Below are positions 41,301 through 47,735 of a stretch of 64,000 nt of DNA, in pieces. The notes under the pieces were generated by a model. It was not told the origin of the DNA and ran no database searches. It worked only from the letters and a program-made list of their open reading frames with translations. Origin of the DNA: Actinosynnema sp. ALI-1.44 (GTDB lineage: Bacteria > Actinomycetota > Actinomycetes > Mycobacteriales > Pseudonocardiaceae); the NCBI RefSeq assembly GCF_001984155.1, contig NZ_MTQO01000050.1, forward strand, positions 124,001-188,000, in the 5' to 3' direction. A program made the translations under genes and the position numbers. The number at the start of each line of letters is the position of its first letter. The stretch's first letter is position 1.

Positions 41301-44300
41301 TGCGCTCGTCACCGGATCTGAACGTGCTGTCGGCCGGATCCGCCTCCACCAGCCCCGCACGGCCCGCGTGCATCCTGGCTGCCCAGTTCGTCGCGCCGAC
41401 GTTGCCGTCCAGCTTCCTCGGCGTCGTCCCCTGCTTGCCGAGCAACCGGAACTCGATGTCGTAGACCACGTCGTAGCGGACGGCAGCGCCTTTGATCTCC
41501 AAGGCGTCCTTGACCGCGTGCGACTGTTCCAGCCCTTGGCCCGCGTGGTGCTCGACGTTCGTGTTGAACGCCAAACCGCCCGCCGCCGTGAACCCGGGCT
41601 GGAAGTCGGCGCCGCCACCGACGAAGCCGGTGAGCCCGTAGCGGCGCTTCACCCAGCTGTCCGAGGAGTGGCCGAAATGGTCGTGCCGCCGCTCGGTGAT
41701 CGTCACGCCGTCGCGGATCTCCTGGACCTTCACCCAGCGCGGTACCGCACGCATCTGCACTTGCGTGGTGTGCTGCCGCCACTCGAACCCGCCGCGGTTG
41801 CGGCCCTTGAAGATCGGCGGGGAGTCGATCCAGCCGGACTCGGGATCGACGACCGGGACGCCGTTCTCCAGCGTCGGCATAGCCGTCATCTCACGCAGCC
41901 GTGCGGCGATGTTGCCCTCGCCGAAGAACTCCTGGATCACTCCGCGGCCGTACGCACCGACTCCGGTGGCCGCTTGGTAACGCTTGCCCAGCGCCGCGAT
42001 GACCTGCTCGGGGAACGACTTGCCCCGCTTCGGCGACGGATCCCGGTTGACCACCACGGACTCGGGGATGAACTGCTTCGGCAGCGGCTGCGTGACTCTC
42101 CTGATACCCCGCTGGTTCAGCAGGTTCTCTCGCACGGGCTGCACGATCCCGTTTCTGCTGCGCTGCTGCGCCGCGAGCACCCGCGCGCCCGGGTTGTCGT
42201 CGGTTGCCAGGTCGACCGGCACGCTGAGCAGAACGTTGGCCGTCTCGATGGTCGTCGCCAGGCTGGTGCCGTCCGAGTCGCGGATGGTGAACGTCATCTC
42301 GAGCGGGAAGTCCACCTCGTGCGGCGAGGAGAAGCTCATGGCGCTCGAGTCGGCGAGCTCCTGCCGCACGTCGCCACCGGTCTCCTCGGTCGGCGACACC
42401 GGGAGGGCAGGGATGGCCTGGACGACGATGCCGGGCAGGGCGGACAACTGGAACATCGGCATGACGTTGGCTTGCCGCTTGCTCGACTCGTGGTTCACGG
42501 TCTTCGCCTTGACCTTGGAGCCCTTGCCCAGTGTGTAGCCGACTTTGCCCTTGACCTCCATGCCGTTCTTGATGATCTTGGTGCGGACCTGCACCTCGTA
42601 GACCTTGCCGTCACCCTTCACGGAGATCAGGCCACCCGCGTCGCCGACGGTGCCGACAATCGAGTCCTTCAGCTCGTCGGCGGCCTCAGCGGCGCCCTCC
42701 CATTTCTTGACGCCCGGCACGTGCCTGCGCAGAATCCGCTCGATCTCCACCGCGGGGCCGTAGGTGTCCCCCTGCTGGCTCGCGATTCCGAGCGACTTGC
42801 TCTCCCGCAGGGATCGCGGCAGCTTCTCCCAGACCTGGTCGGCCGTGGGCAGGGCGTCGGGCTTCTTGACGAGGTTGCTCTCGGTTTCCCGAACCTGCAG
42901 CTCTTGCCGGTTGCCCCGCCGCTTCGACGAGCGCGTGCCGCCGCGGTCGAACGTCTTGCCTGCCGACTCGCTGCCACCGACGTACACCCTCGGCAGGACC
43001 GAACCATCCGGTAGGTCGTCGGTGACCTTGGTGTTGTCGCCCGGCTCCGTCGTGGCCGGTGCCACGGGCCGCACCTCGGTGGGCAGGTCTCCGATGAACC
43101 ACCCGATCACCTGGGCATACGTTTCGGGCGTGCGGATGGCCGCCATCGGTCGCGGTTCGCCGTCCGGACCGATCTCCAGGTGGTGGCCCATGACCGTGCC
43201 GGTGACGTTCAACTGGCCAGGGACCGCCGAGTACTCCTCGACCAGACCGATCATGTGGCCGTACTCGTGCGCGGTCTGGACCGCGAACTGGTCCAGCCGC
43301 CAGTGGTTCTGGTCGATCGTCGTGTTCGGGTCGGCGCTGAGGTGCACCTTGTGGTGCGGCACCGTTCCCGGTCTCACCGGCATGATCCGGAAACGCAACA
43401 GCTCGCCCTTGGGCGTGCGCAGATTCGCGCCGTTGTAGTAGGTGTCGACGGCGCGCTGCGCTTTCACCAGCATCTGCTGCCGGGTCGCTTCGCTGTGCTG
43501 ACGAGTGGGGTCGAGATCGACGTACACCGTGATCTCGGCGGTGTCCACCCGCTCACCTCGGCCGTTGGTCTCCTTGGCGCGCCGGACTTCGAACGCCGAC
43601 CGGACAGTCTCAAGACGGCCGGGCACCGTGCGCAGCCGACCCCGCTGCTTGGGGACCGCCCGCTGCAGGTTCTCACGCGAGTAGCCATGCGGAGTCGCGT
43701 AGACGTGCTGTTCCGGGTCCGGCCCTGGCCTGCCCCGGCCGCCGGCACCCGGCGTGATCGGATTTGTGCCGTGTCGGTTGTTCCGCACGTCGACGTTGGT
43801 GATCGTGACCACGGGCTTGTTGCCCTGCTGCCTCACATCCGCCGCCGGGCCTGTGTGACGTTGGGCCGAGCCGGGGTCGATGTTCAGTCCGGCGATCCAC
43901 TGGTTCTCGGTCATCGGGCGGACGACGTTCAGCGCCGGGTCGAACACGACCCAACGGGGACCGTTCTGCCCGGTGACACGCACCGCGACCGCCTCGTGGC
44001 TGTTGACCGGGATCTCGACGGGCCGGTCGCCGTCGAGGCCGGTGATCTTCATGCCCGGTCCCGCCGCGGAGATCCGGTACGGGCGGGCACCGAGCTGCCG
44101 CAGGGTCTCGGCGACGCGGTGTGCCCGGGAGTCGCCACTGGTCTCGGGGGTGCCGTGGGTCGGCGGCAGTTCGCGGGTGGCGGGGTGTTCGAAGGCGAGC
44201 CCGCGCAGTTGCTGGAACCATGCCTCCGCCTCGGCGAGGGAGACAGCGCCCAGCAGGCGGTCAACCTCGGTTCCGGCGCGCCTGCGCACTCTTGCCGCCT

Positions 44301-47300
44301 GTCCGCGCCGCGCCTTGTCCTGTGACTGGTCAAGTTGCGCCAGCACGCGAAGCGTGTTCTCGCCCAGGCGCAACGACACCAGATCCGCTCGTAGGTCACG
44401 TCCCGTCGCCGACCGGTACGCGTCCTCCACCGACTGGATCCGCGGCACATCGCCGCCCAACCCACGCAACACCGACTCGGCACCCGCGAAATTACGCGCG
44501 TTGACGTGGTGTTCCAGCAGACGCGCCTGTTCCCGTTGCCACGACCGCGACGTGGACCGGGTGTCCGGGCCGACGACGCCACCTTGGTCCGAAGTGGACT
44601 CCGCGTTCGATGGAGACTCGACGGCGGGTGGCCAGTCGTCGCCCGACGGTGCGTCGGAAGCCCGGACCGGACCGGGTAGGGCCATGTCTTGCCCACGTGC
44701 GTTGGAATTCGAGCCGGACGAGCGCGACCCGGTGTTCCCGTCCGGAGCCTTCGGGACGACCACGCCACCCTCAAGCGGTGGCGTGACCACATTGTTCCGG
44801 GTGCCCTGCCGACCAGGGGGTTCGAGCCGCTCGAATTCGGCGATCAAGTTCTCCAGGCCGGAGATGAAACGGGTGTGGTACTTCTCGAATTGCGGGTCTC
44901 GTTGCCAGGCGCCTTCGCGGCGGATGGGGTGCGCGTGATCAATGAGGCTGACCCGTGTCAACGGGAGGTCGGAACCAGGCTCGGTTCCGACGGCGATCAA
45001 CACGCTTGCGGCGATGAACGTGTAGTGAGACTCCCGGGCCGCGGTCACCACGTCTCGTAGGTCCTCGACGATCCGATCGCGGTGTGTCGTCCACACTTCG
45101 TCCGAACTCGCTGTGGGAATGTATTCCGCGATGTGCTCATTGGAGTGTCGACCGGCCTGCAAGCGGGAGTCTCCCATGCCGGGTGCTTGTACGACGCGGT
45201 AACCTCTCCGGGAAGATCCGGTGACCTGGTCGCTGACCATCATCTTCGACTTCTTGTACCACGCGGCGGCCAGCGACATCCCGCCACCGCGCAACTCGGT
45301 CTTGCTTGCCGTGCGCGCCCCGATCTTCACGTCGAGCAACCGTGGGTCGACCATGTTCACGGTGATGTTCTCGAGGAAGATCTCCGGCCCTGCGTCTTCC
45401 TGCCGTGCTGGAGGCTCGATCCCGCGCATCCGCTCCCGGTCATCCACCTCCTGCCTCGTGTACGACGCGGGAATCACCGTCCTGATCGGATCGAGCGATC
45501 CACCCCGCATGCTCGCGTGGAAGTCCTCTTCGACCTGATTCGTCGGCTTCTGGAAAATCCTCCGCTCATCCCGGAAACCGAATCCGCCATGACCGCCGGC
45601 CCGCTGCGACGACTCCGGCGCCACCGGACCGGGAGTACCCGATTCCGCACCTTGCACGTGGAACACGGGCGAATCCACCGACAGCGACAACCGCGAACCG
45701 CTGTGCCGCGAATCCGACTGCGTGGAACCGGATTGTTGTGTCGAGCCGCCCTGTTGTGCCGAACCGGACTGTTGCGTCGAACCGGACTGTTGCGTCGAAC
45801 CACTTTGCGACTCGGTGGCCCGGATCTGCCCTTGCGGCTGAGTGGACGGCTGCGTGCCTGACTGGGCGGTCTGAGAGGAGTCGGGACCCGGGTTCGCGGC
45901 GACGACCGGAGGTGGAGCCTGCGGGAGTACCGCGTCGTCCCGCAGTTCTGGGGTGACGACGCTCTGCACCGATGTCTGGGTGACTGGGTGGTTCGTTGCC
46001 GGTTCTTGTGGTGATTGAGGATTCGATGTGGGTGTGTGCGGGGATCTTGGTTCGGGTGTTACGGCGTTGTCGCCTTGTTGCTGGTTGATCCCGGCTGGGT
46101 TGTTTCGGTATGGGTCGGTTTGGGTGGTGGACTGACCTGCCTGTGGTTGCTGTCCTGAGTGGGTGGTCTCTGGTGAGCCAGAACCTTCATGTCCGTCCAC
46201 CGAGCCCTCACCCGTCGCTGCCGGAGGTGGAGCCTGCGGGAGTATCGCGTCGTCCTGCAGTTCCGGGGTGACGACGTTGTGCACTGGTGTCTGGGTGACC
46301 GCGTCATTCGTTGCCGGTTCTTGTGGCGACTGAGGATCTGGTGTGGGTGTGTGCGGAGATTCTGGTTGGGGTGTTACGGCGTTGTCGCCTTGTTGCTGGT
46401 TGGTCCCGGCTGGGTTGCTCCAAGGCGGGTCGGTTTGGGCGGGGGATTGACCTGCTCGTGGTTGCTGTCCCGGCTGAGTGGTGTCTGGCGAGCCAGAATC
46501 TCCATGCCCGTTCTCCGAGCCATAGCCTGTCGAGACTGGAGGTGGAGCCTGCGGAAGAAACTCGTCGTCCTCCAGTTCAGGCGTCACAACACTGTCCACC
46601 GGAGTATTCACGTCAGTGGACGACTCGGAGGAGCCATCCGGATCAGGAGCCTCGCCGGACTGACCCCTGCTTGACTCGCCCTCGCCCTCGCCCGAGTCAC
46701 CTCCGTCTGAGTCACCTCCGTCTGAGTCACCTCCGTGTGAGTCACCGGAGTCCAGAGGCGGCAGGTCATCCGGGCCACCTTCGAACGCGGACATGTCCGG
46801 TCCGTCGATCTCACCCGTGCCGTTGATCGCTTTGTCGATCGCGTCCCCGATGTCGCTGGCGCCTTTTTCCACGCCGCCCTGGAAGAAACCACCGACCCCG
46901 CCGGTCCAGATGTCGCTCATGTCACCGCCGAGGATGCCCGCGACTCCCGCGCCGACGACCACATCAGCTGTTGCCTCGGTGATGCCGTGGAACAGCTTCG
47001 TGTCCTCCCACTCCGGCTTCCAGTTCTTCATGCCCATGTGCATTCCGCCCATGAGGCCACCCGCCGCCGATCCGGCGACGAACTCGACGATCGTGCTTTT
47101 GACGTCCCAGTTGTCCCAGGTCCGGTTCTCCTCGAGGATCTGGGTGATCTGGGCCAGCGAGCCCTGGATGACCTCCTCGATGCCCTCCTCGAGCGCCTCG
47201 ACGAGGATCCTGACCGCCCAGTGCAGCTTGTGCAGGATCTTCTGCACGGCGATGCGAGCGCCGGTGATGAACGAGGGCACCAGCGGGGCGGTGAACGGAT

Positions 47301-47673
47301 TGAACAGCGCCCAGAGGATCGACGCGGCGAACCACGCGATCTCGATCAGCATCGAGTAGACGCCCTGCTCGACGTCGAGCGCGAGCTTCATCAGCGCGGC
47401 CGATTGCTGCTTGGCCAGGGAAGCGAGCGGCTGCACGGCCGTGACCAGCTTGCCGACGTGCTCACGGAAAACTCTGCCGACCTTGCCGCCCATGGTCCGC
47501 TCGACGGCGCCCGCGAGGTCCTCGACGGCCCTGCCCAGTCCTTCGAGTGTGCCGCCGCTCTCCAGCCACGCCCGAGCCAGTTGGCGGGTGGCCGCGACGT
47601 CGACCCTCGCGGCTTTCTGACCACCGACCAGGATCCACAGCCAGTCGAACGTCGGGTCGAACTTGATGTCCAC
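29323..47673 (-). CDS. Giant multidomain T7SS-linked protein (6116 aa), putative modular toxin
   Basis: A single uninterrupted frame of 18.35 kb. Residues 1-285: WXG-like helical region with hydrophobic helices (~107-143). 290-690: Gly/Ser/Gln/Pro-rich linker with a 105-residue tandem repeat. ~700-950: inositol-polyphosphate-kinase-like domain (K709 in FQKP, FLENIT, PRLLDVKIG with D781/K783, LIDHAH with D912). ~1150-1280: protein-glutaminase-like (SRAH, H1226, FDPAL D1245; Cys missing). ~1330-1540: zinc-protease-like HEYGH (1469-1473). ~1560-3250: long beta-rich region. ~3270-3450: coiled coil. ~3650-4950: repeated OmpA-like units. ~5100-5180 and ~5820-5900: His/Cys pairs H5122/C5168 and H5832/C5887, like C80 proteases. 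Starts with GTG behind GGAG. No signal peptide. Probably T7SS-exported; domain calls are by motif only. Confidence 0.85.
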   Translation of the reverse strand: MDIKFDPTFDWLWILVGGQKAARVDVAATRQLARAWLESGGTLEGLGRAVEDLAGAVERTMGGKVGRVFREHVGKLVTAVQPLASLAKQQSAALMKLALDVEQGVYSMLIEIAWFAASILWALFNPFTAPLVPSFITGARIAVQKILHKLHWAVRILVEALEEGIEEVIQGSLAQITQILEENRTWDNWDVKSTIVEFVAGSAAGGLMGGMHMGMKNWKPEWEDTKLFHGITEATADVVVGAGVAGILGGDMSDIWTGGVGGFFQGGVEKGASDIGDAIDKAINGTGEIDGPDMSAFEGGPDDLPPLDSGDSHGGDSDGGDSDGGDSGEGEGESSRGQSGEAPDPDGSSESSTDVNTPVDSVVTPELEDDEFLPQAPPPVSTGYGSENGHGDSGSPDTTQPGQQPRAGQSPAQTDPPWSNPAGTNQQQGDNAVTPQPESPHTPTPDPQSPQEPATNDAVTQTPVHNVVTPELQDDAILPQAPPPAATGEGSVDGHEGSGSPETTHSGQQPQAGQSTTQTDPYRNNPAGINQQQGDNAVTPEPRSPHTPTSNPQSPQEPATNHPVTQTSVQSVVTPELRDDAVLPQAPPPVVAANPGPDSSQTAQSGTQPSTQPQGQIRATESQSGSTQQSGSTQQSGSAQQGGSTQQSGSTQSDSRHSGSRLSLSVDSPVFHVQGAESGTPGPVAPESSQRAGGHGGFGFRDERRIFQKPTNQVEEDFHASMRGGSLDPIRTVIPASYTRQEVDDRERMRGIEPPARQEDAGPEIFLENITVNMVDPRLLDVKIGARTASKTELRGGGMSLAAAWYKKSKMMVSDQVTGSSRRGYRVVQAPGMGDSRLQAGRHSNEHIAEYIPTASSDEVWTTHRDRIVEDLRDVVTAARESHYTFIAASVLIAVGTEPGSDLPLTRVSLIDHAHPIRREGAWQRDPQFEKYHTRFISGLENLIAEFERLEPPGRQGTRNNVVTPPLEGGVVVPKAPDGNTGSRSSGSNSNARGQDMALPGPVRASDAPSGDDWPPAVESPSNAESTSDQGGVVGPDTRSTSRSWQREQARLLEHHVNARNFAGAESVLRGLGGDVPRIQSVEDAYRSATGRDLRADLVSLRLGENTLRVLAQLDQSQDKARRGQAARVRRRAGTEVDRLLGAVSLAEAEAWFQQLRGLAFEHPATRELPPTHGTPETSGDSRAHRVAETLRQLGARPYRISAAGPGMKITGLDGDRPVEIPVNSHEAVAVRVTGQNGPRWVVFDPALNVVRPMTENQWIAGLNIDPGSAQRHTGPAADVRQQGNKPVVTITNVDVRNNRHGTNPITPGAGGRGRPGPDPEQHVYATPHGYSRENLQRAVPKQRGRLRTVPGRLETVRSAFEVRRAKETNGRGERVDTAEITVYVDLDPTRQHSEATRQQMLVKAQRAVDTYYNGANLRTPKGELLRFRIMPVRPGTVPHHKVHLSADPNTTIDQNHWRLDQFAVQTAHEYGHMIGLVEEYSAVPGQLNVTGTVMGHHLEIGPDGEPRPMAAIRTPETYAQVIGWFIGDLPTEVRPVAPATTEPGDNTKVTDDLPDGSVLPRVYVGGSESAGKTFDRGGTRSSKRRGNRQELQVRETESNLVKKPDALPTADQVWEKLPRSLRESKSLGIASQQGDTYGPAVEIERILRRHVPGVKKWEGAAEAADELKDSIVGTVGDAGGLISVKGDGKVYEVQVRTKIIKNGMEVKGKVGYTLGKGSKVKAKTVNHESSKRQANVMPMFQLSALPGIVVQAIPALPVSPTEETGGDVRQELADSSAMSFSSPHEVDFPLEMTFTIRDSDGTSLATTIETANVLLSVPVDLATDDNPGARVLAAQQRSRNGIVQPVRENLLNQRGIRRVTQPLPKQFIPESVVVNRDPSPKRGKSFPEQVIAALGKRYQAATGVGAYGRGVIQEFFGEGNIAARLREMTAMPTLENGVPVVDPESGWIDSPPIFKGRNRGGFEWRQHTTQVQMRAVPRWVKVQEIRDGVTITERRHDHFGHSSDSWVKRRYGLTGFVGGGADFQPGFTAAGGLAFNTNVEHHAGQGLEQSHAVKDALEIKGAAVRYDVVYDIEFRLLGKQGTTPRKLDGNVGATNWAARMHAGRAGLVEADPADSTFRSGDERTKRGPREFESGDAMLGIMDEFTSGELLDKALRPVLTQLPKVEGWYLDKAKFLRHLQNHSSNKRRFIAPFTTDRSANGRLTAKLAEALKHGRDLSDALSTTELNHLRDRLVQTSLHIPLKKSGWWHDRTVTVVLTATTSAIEEGDPLTADEIRGVFRAKDTANADVGKGRDFEVGGGPQGRLLGPLASLPNSSPFGVLLFGVRGARSWMRDTTLSSGGRRKIERRRGGVLNEDGTLGDHKVRQFRTNMTVHTEIDYSKRHREQIRKISFGRRGRHAPETEQLTAPDDVTFDLRMFVPENTLVDWTTPEDRQDAPAPRPTQRMDNPPRPFELREQPAMSRGFDGIEVVTFTAAPRIQQSAFDMLDTTTHHDPIVRARNETVARAINSRLSPESLKRDPRLFNRATIVNAAQLHHGRRMEDLSATVGVKFTPRLSARQVTAAEYQQTVSQIEGTNKAAGSAGTTDQYRGYVVAVPIISQKPFTEVGGGSSNEVAARCVFVVVASPYGVSRGRSATAHVKNTEKFTVSTLPQRMVLARVDIEATVVAEAGYQGNLSFGLAANDMPEVAGEIVDVPESALVWLTEDQFAELNGETPTQDPGVGTEERGIEPPASLRVGEAAKQSIGLGGIIDPIDLTEQIDTMRAQIEATPGVEPGLAQRLLPTSELDVKNANIETIQWFLSDAGRMVNSLLNGGTMTPVRLEDRVTGKTYNLIAEAAFTESPQRGVVRNVQELKAAVSVELGVKRIRNRARTLLTIFASARSALAIREQAGEPARDGRATGQVGAGPNIEGGFGNRDRKKVTESATKYTNKASTEGPVAVHRGRLDVRLRIERHGEVIASVTTPEDVRIHKIAEESFPAPRFERLGSVETGTPVRTAAMSDEDLRRWRDETEDGRPTVKLPDPAKFFPEHFLGNIRHIQNAAKAALVESLGITDPATDSRMERIERTLKVEFVPSGSRAGMKPQTGGVFKVSLEHGLDRSVEIHTRIPLKPRFASASATVDVNSEGSTTGKSQVQVTTGTKVEVLQTVPFGAGGESNTVLSDGENKIRGAFDDKTTSTHRQDHVLGGPDSEKLETSRDVRLDPRMSPTDSAEDKLTRVLLADADHRVVVRRGTKPLFGKEKVTYKDVSFRDAYALRMRDADAAVLTGESMHPELVGATRHLAAKGKAWLDAEQKRKGADAGVRELEEVITTSDRQEARRQVKRERRIADLATQIRLQEANVADADKAFRDARAHDAPTSVRDKYRALGSAKAELRRLHDTYDKQAALARLSGKLNTDELTNYSTALTKQHAAEQAEQQAEQAWWDAKAVYDREIAAAYALEDQQRETGTAATTNVATAGDTAPEQATDRNDVNRNGADDTVAPSPLADRGGNPVGAQFPADSTVAVTPDTPPGRVRGGLRHLFGSFFSRSPRTDQESTGYPLVDLSGNRVGATFPANDTSTPPVHQDDAAVRPQDRPRTPPSSTPQSPIQQTPAPLVNEDGDQVGATFGGDPDEQIPGMPDPTRVTPDVDEDTVLPRAPEPIGYRGGGPVETEPQSPELIPLPRTDDTVRPPTVHTQRSEIVTDSWTARLSGDMPPRTQMPSADRARLNEIIARVADDIVSRVLRGQELPDVRLRLTDTPVRLDERGDAIFSALENTIRAAVASRGVDPTSLRLDFDHVSDGNEDVEHATVGITVHPSPRHAPQSYEAMTSLDIPFADQGARPSAAARRRAEQMITGFMRRVRGGFDLDHPPLLLVDLRTTAPKAAARTRGITALINDVVRAALPMDADVPPEQFIAEHVRFHVSSSPKHDHSVLYLDVVAPTPMPGTLFDEYLTGLRRQRHEKVNHWSAVLTSTRPSTLSAVDQQALRQAADEFAREVHVRREAGKQMPDVWLHVRTPTPPPHGVRHELHQWLESVLHDAVAAHGPVPDDLTFTLFATQARSGEPVTVGFGTHRTPDGMPDDYRESRQLTEPFVTNPAPAVSQAAGQRIAWAAEGFTRRLLEEPNSSDALNVGVVSRFDRKVDARMQVARTFVRDGIARALATTPNPAGLTVDDVVRGFVRFDAYEQSSGVSVVLLDVVPAGGPRHGMPVAGSWIPGPELRVVPTTDAEAQVPRLGPAGGARRPVGSAPLVKLPFTTQLVRGQRDAMPRNRVDHEETLDISSDDPLRLSPDDQAKLTRVAKSIARELQRAVANGEESPDVRIGVADGPEELLSEHSSALFSMVDDAVRTELGNLGVNPGDVRLEFDQYTTSSWHLVQRQALVVSLFGSPRRTPQSYRDSDSLSLAFSAQPLVLPGAARRRLNLMVERLLSGLAADSDPGDQTLLIVDLRTTPNTVGGEVLTVTQAVNDAVRAALPPGSALTVEQVIRGHVRLALHGRAIPNGGVHLDLITVARHQAMEASAPQETDQVARFSGSSPPHENAAADDFSDGERDVESDVDSEAVQGQMEELVGFDGDQGNGTTVVEQVNPDTELEWLYHPDEVFDNVDFDAPLGYPSFLRPPTPQTGAVDTDPGSVHSETPETPPRTHDPRFDQVANQPAIARGEFQRGDPELSAEAAAEINHAAARIAAFVRQGHTEFDLLVRLHGPSSEMASAHDRTRQIIGRELGIAVEQFLNRGGYPVSSIADLTLHVGWDLREDAAPEHFGRWELRLQPSNALVTASQRQTGTQPRTATQPQASAVARGQFTTLAEPHLTDADRERLAPVAREIVRQAMIAPASSHEGLDLRVTLWLSPSRTANQRMRQVIDRMGRELSALLQTALDEEFPASQYPDRPAPQDWRFTFIRTPGDRTSNGDWELAVHDSPRRTIDSYRAQSDFQTRMTGEHHLAVVDRDRVQWMAQGFVDSAMRGPQGALPRFDLTVFTFGLPGSTPVHDRLEPLRRMVEQAVRNRLAEYPPGTANVTIEQLLERVNVLGEAIKVTDSRLGRVRVQVHGPDVGTAPGGVTMDGPVGTLENPIPLADLISSDDIELSDVDFVPFEDGAGRTRMVFFPGPGQHEVSIAREAFRRGVVADGELAVAMHHNEHGFAVRRKSDGRIIRLSERAVSRLLWSAGLPGDQGWRQVSNLLWLSCRVADPALGDRLGRIANLLRTQGFRGSVTGPDSRVEVVEDGSVQLVDDGRFVTIGPDGERTTHIGGVGAEGTGRPVRSLVMAPDDIQWMALRDTRGRMKVLSVVADEPRANAAPVAARGISEVSEGLIGVGTFDSDGSPQINADGTPQFAEVVAEWVGDVTTWLMLSARDGLFHVPTVDGRHTVLTPVEMAEKFVGSQWFTEMTTGEVRPTLVLVTNDNTAPPGTSSANEAFLTRLFELTGPWQSFHYTGPVGSHKGALLVGSKFVAGPALTLTNVRHRASGRVLSLHPTRTSHAGRPNSLTVGLVGTDRRARVALTPGRALVDLGGKQLGMLVLSDPAVRARLAADPQFALVLDTDATEVLVNYGGLGFDFAGALRSERLFNDVYVRTADGAMTLVSVPRASDLKATSIQGPNGEKVGVFLRYPGDRATLARVRHWAAAGGANRQFATTADGNQVRLPWRTVPVFVFAARDARGYQVTRWDDTELSLSAEGVGLRLRDGDRVRAAAGTSGSVDGAEGDEKPFLLVSLNGPVVGLDQFAAQFVSAGYSRTFYGPHGVLTFQPDGTLHVTSASFERVAAVVPGPDDVVSFARANDRLGTRGAVFPANSFDRSSAPFIAVNDRPMNNRIYYSIQTSPDGYGGLRTVTTAYLTPGTAHPARTVVVDIHSDPGQFYYRMNTNRPQHVGDVVGLSGALAAAAISGSRAFQDTGVWQGGEVHLLACSADDFVEANGLSPAYLLLEAWSQGGPAPRLIAPSHNAVINSRSGRRILVGGGHYREVLVHGEPQREPIPLNDLAANSIAPAVSTDVDEVDVRRAARQSARSAMWRLRRNVELPEVTVYGYGYDEAHADARAQHAATAFYSELVSEFQRLDSMNLPVPGGIPLRTVLRPLADLPPDQEGTSAVVVVSLVERDLGMAALDGLAVIIGFNNLNEYQAVDEAFAALDPEWYPE
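45735..45805 (-). repeat. Short tandem repeats encoding SGSTQQ units
   Basis: Repeated 18-bp CCGGACTGTTGCGTCGAA-type units encode a Ser/Gly/Gln-rich linker (SGSTQQ repeated) just before the kinase-like domain of the giant protein. Confidence 0.85.
45970..46599 (-). repeat. 315-bp in-frame tandem duplication in the giant gene
   Basis: Two 315-bp units (46285-46599 and 45970-46284) encode two 105-residue copies, each beginning V(D/H)(S/N)VVTPEL and containing NPAGxNQQQGDNAVTP and SPQEPATN. A third unit starts at 45969 but stops after LPQAPPP. The copies have diverged moderately. Confidence 0.93.
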
Positions 47674-47735
47674 CTGTCAGCTCCGCCCTCGCGGCCAAGT
47701 CCGCCGTCGATCGCGTGGCGGGCCGACTTCAGGAT

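Noticed and set aside
39718-43014. Plus-strand open frame of 1098 codons
   Set aside because: Antisense shadow of the giant gene; no recognisable domain or start site.
29323-47673. Giant gene as a PKS or NRPS
   Set aside because: No ketosynthase, adenylation, condensation or carrier motifs anywhere in the frame.
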